Position numbers and translations under genes: made by a program
Notes under the pieces: generated by a model
The model's database searches: none
What the model was told of the DNA's origin: nothing
Seen by the model: only the letters and a program-made list of their open reading frames with translations
Shown here: one piece after another, positions 62,441-64,000 of the stretch
Position numbering within the stretch: the first letter of the stretch is position 1
Layout of the letters: the number at the start of each line of letters is the position of its first letter
DNA from: Cercis canadensis
Taxonomy: Eukaryota; Streptophyta; Magnoliopsida; Fabales; Fabaceae
Assembly: GCA_003255065.1 (NCBI GenBank)
Contig: QAOA01002596.1
Location: 738,786 to 802,785 of the forward strand
Length of the DNA: 64,000 nucleotides
Direction of reading: 5' to 3'

Positions 62441-63234
62441 AAACAAGNAAAAAAAAAAAAAAAAAGCATGTTTATTCCCGTTAACAAATACTTACAGAGC
62501 AATGAGGTTGTTGATGTGCTAGCCAATTTACCCATGGAGACTTAACCTCTTTGCCTACACCTCTTTCCTTTACCTTCCATGTTTAAACATCGAAAGCCAG
62601 AATTTTCTTCTTCCACAACACTCATTACAGATCATCAGATGTTGTTAGAAAAATTATAATGGAAACTATAAATGAATGGTTTTGAAGTGTAAATAATTAT
62701 ATTGTCTTGAGTGTAATATTATTTTTCTATCAAAAGCAAGTTACCTCAGGATATAATAGAACCCTAAAAAACTCTCAATGGAAAATTAAATTTTAAAGCA
62801 TTGGGAAGTTTCTTTTTATAGACTTGAAAATGCACTAATGAATAAATATGACTGGTCAATAATCAATTGACATAATTGTCTATTCGAAATAGACACAATT
62901 ATCTGTTCGAAACAGATACAATTATTTGTTCCATTTATTCATAAACCAAACAAATACAATTGTTTGTCTAATAAATCTTTTAATTTAATTAAGGCTTAAA
63001 TGCAGTTTTGGTCCTCCTATTTTACCTGAATGAATGATTTGATCCACTCATTTTGAAAAACCACAAAATGGTTCCTACTGTTTACCCCTATGTTGTACTT
63101 TTGGTCTAGGACACTAACGCCGTCCAAAAATTGACTTTGAGTCTGACGTGCATAGACGTGGAAAGGACATGGATGCCACCTGTGTCAAGTAGTCCTTAAT
63201 TGGACACCTAATTAGAGACTAGTGTAAATTAACT
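62441..63234. other. Intergenic, AT-rich, repeat-like right half
   Basis: 62880-62970 has tandem-like words of the type gacacaattatctgttcgaa. 62990-63230 begins aaggcttaaatgcagttttggtcctcc and contains gacgtgcatagacgtgg. Such wording is common in dispersed plant noncoding elements, and it runs directly into dispersed repeat copy 2. No gene is seen. Confidence 0.45.
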
Positions 63235-64000
63235 TATCTTGGTTTTGCTTGCTGAGATCCAGTTGAGTGGTCCTACTTTAAAGCGATAGAAACCTGAGTT
63301 ACAGTTCCAAATGTCCATTCTCTTCCACCCCCAACGTTGGGCTAACTATCTAATATCAGATTTAAGATTGCTGCCTCTTCCTTAACCTCTGCAGAATGGT
63401 TATGAGAGGAAATTGGTTGTGTAATTCTTCTTCTGTCATAGTCGCTGTCCCAATTTCCAAAAATGCTTTGTTGTGTTTTCATTATCTATAGTCCATATTG
63501 TTAAAGCTAGAACTCAAGTTTGCAGTTATTATTTTCTTTATTTTATTGAAAGGGAGAGGAAGAAACAGAGAAATTTATTTGTCATGTTCCTTTATGGAGC
63601 ATGATTGGTGGGTTTTAGTCATATCAGGGGCTTGGCAATTTTTGGCAAAATGGTTCTCTGTGCAAATGATAGGTACAGATTTGACTAAATTTTGGATTGA
63701 TATCCATTTGGTAAATTCTAGATTGATTCTAGTAATGCGCGTTTTGTAGGCATTCTTATTTTGCAATTTTGGCTTTCTCGCAACCACACATGGTACTTCG
63801 TTGATATATACACAAGTAGTGTATTACACTACAGCATGGAGGGAAAATAGAAGTCGAACCCTGTTTTTTCTACATCAAGAATGTTGTAAGAAAATCACAA
63901 ATTATTTAAGTAGTTGTCAACCTCTTTTTGACATGGTTACAAATAAAGGGGTGCTATGCTATACCCTTTTGATGAGACATAAGTCATATCTTTGATTTTT
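63235..64000 (+). repeat. Dispersed repeat copy 2 (copy 1 at 47843)
   Basis: Matches 47843-48610 almost base for base from tatcttggttttg onward. Differences are scattered single bases and small indels, for example a tatata insertion near 63808. Similarity fades near the window end, so the right border is close to 64000. Confidence 0.85.

Overview
This is nuclear DNA from a eudicot plant. The evidence is AT-rich sequence, multi-exon genes with GT-AG introns, and plant-specific gene forms: a class III peroxidase, an auxin response factor relative, an RZ-1 type RNA-binding protein and a C2/EF-hand phosphatidylserine decarboxylase. I cannot name the species from sequence alone. There are no operons, CRISPR arrays or bacterial features.

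Layout. 1-3965: intergenic. 3966-9563 (-): mitochondrial carrier gene, six exons, with a tRNA-derived SINE in one intron. 9564-12802: intergenic with a GC-rich island. 12803-23575 (+): phosphatidylserine decarboxylase gene, 21 real exons plus three falsely repeated ones. 25370-25947 (+): damaged ribosomal protein eL42 copy. 26195-28342 (-): ANTH clathrin adaptor, convergent with it. About 29628-29843 (-): NAC-domain fragment. 30533-30766 (+): small secreted Cys-containing peptide. 33137-33903: sequencing gap. 34440-37308 (-): peroxidase 43-like gene. 38991-39188: SINE-like insertion. 39934-43549 (-): TRM11 tRNA methyltransferase. 46051-46893 (+): RZ-1 RNA-binding protein, divergent from TRM11. 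49-52 kb: repeats. 51985-53530 (+): nitronate monooxygenase-like pseudogene. 55053-59717 (-): ARF8-like pseudogene. 61213-62419 (-): decayed protein kinase/KEN-like segment. 63235-64000: a second copy of sequence found at 47843-48610.

The six intact genes (carrier, PSD, ANTH adaptor, peroxidase, TRM11, RZ-1) were rebuilt exon by exon; every splice phase closes and no internal stop appears. They are housekeeping or cell-wall genes and do not form one pathway. From memory of the Arabidopsis map, PSD3/peroxidase 43 and TRM11/RZ-1a are neighbours there too, so two short syntenic blocks may be preserved.

The strongest structural signal is technical. Eleven of the single-N positions are flanked by near-identical direct copies of 42 to about 570 bases. 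These look like unmerged contig ends or unmerged haplotypes. They falsely duplicate PSD exons and parts of other genes. The most interesting biological signal is the ARF8-like pseudogene, which has lost the PB1-domain segment that encodes the miR167 target site in ARF6/ARF8.
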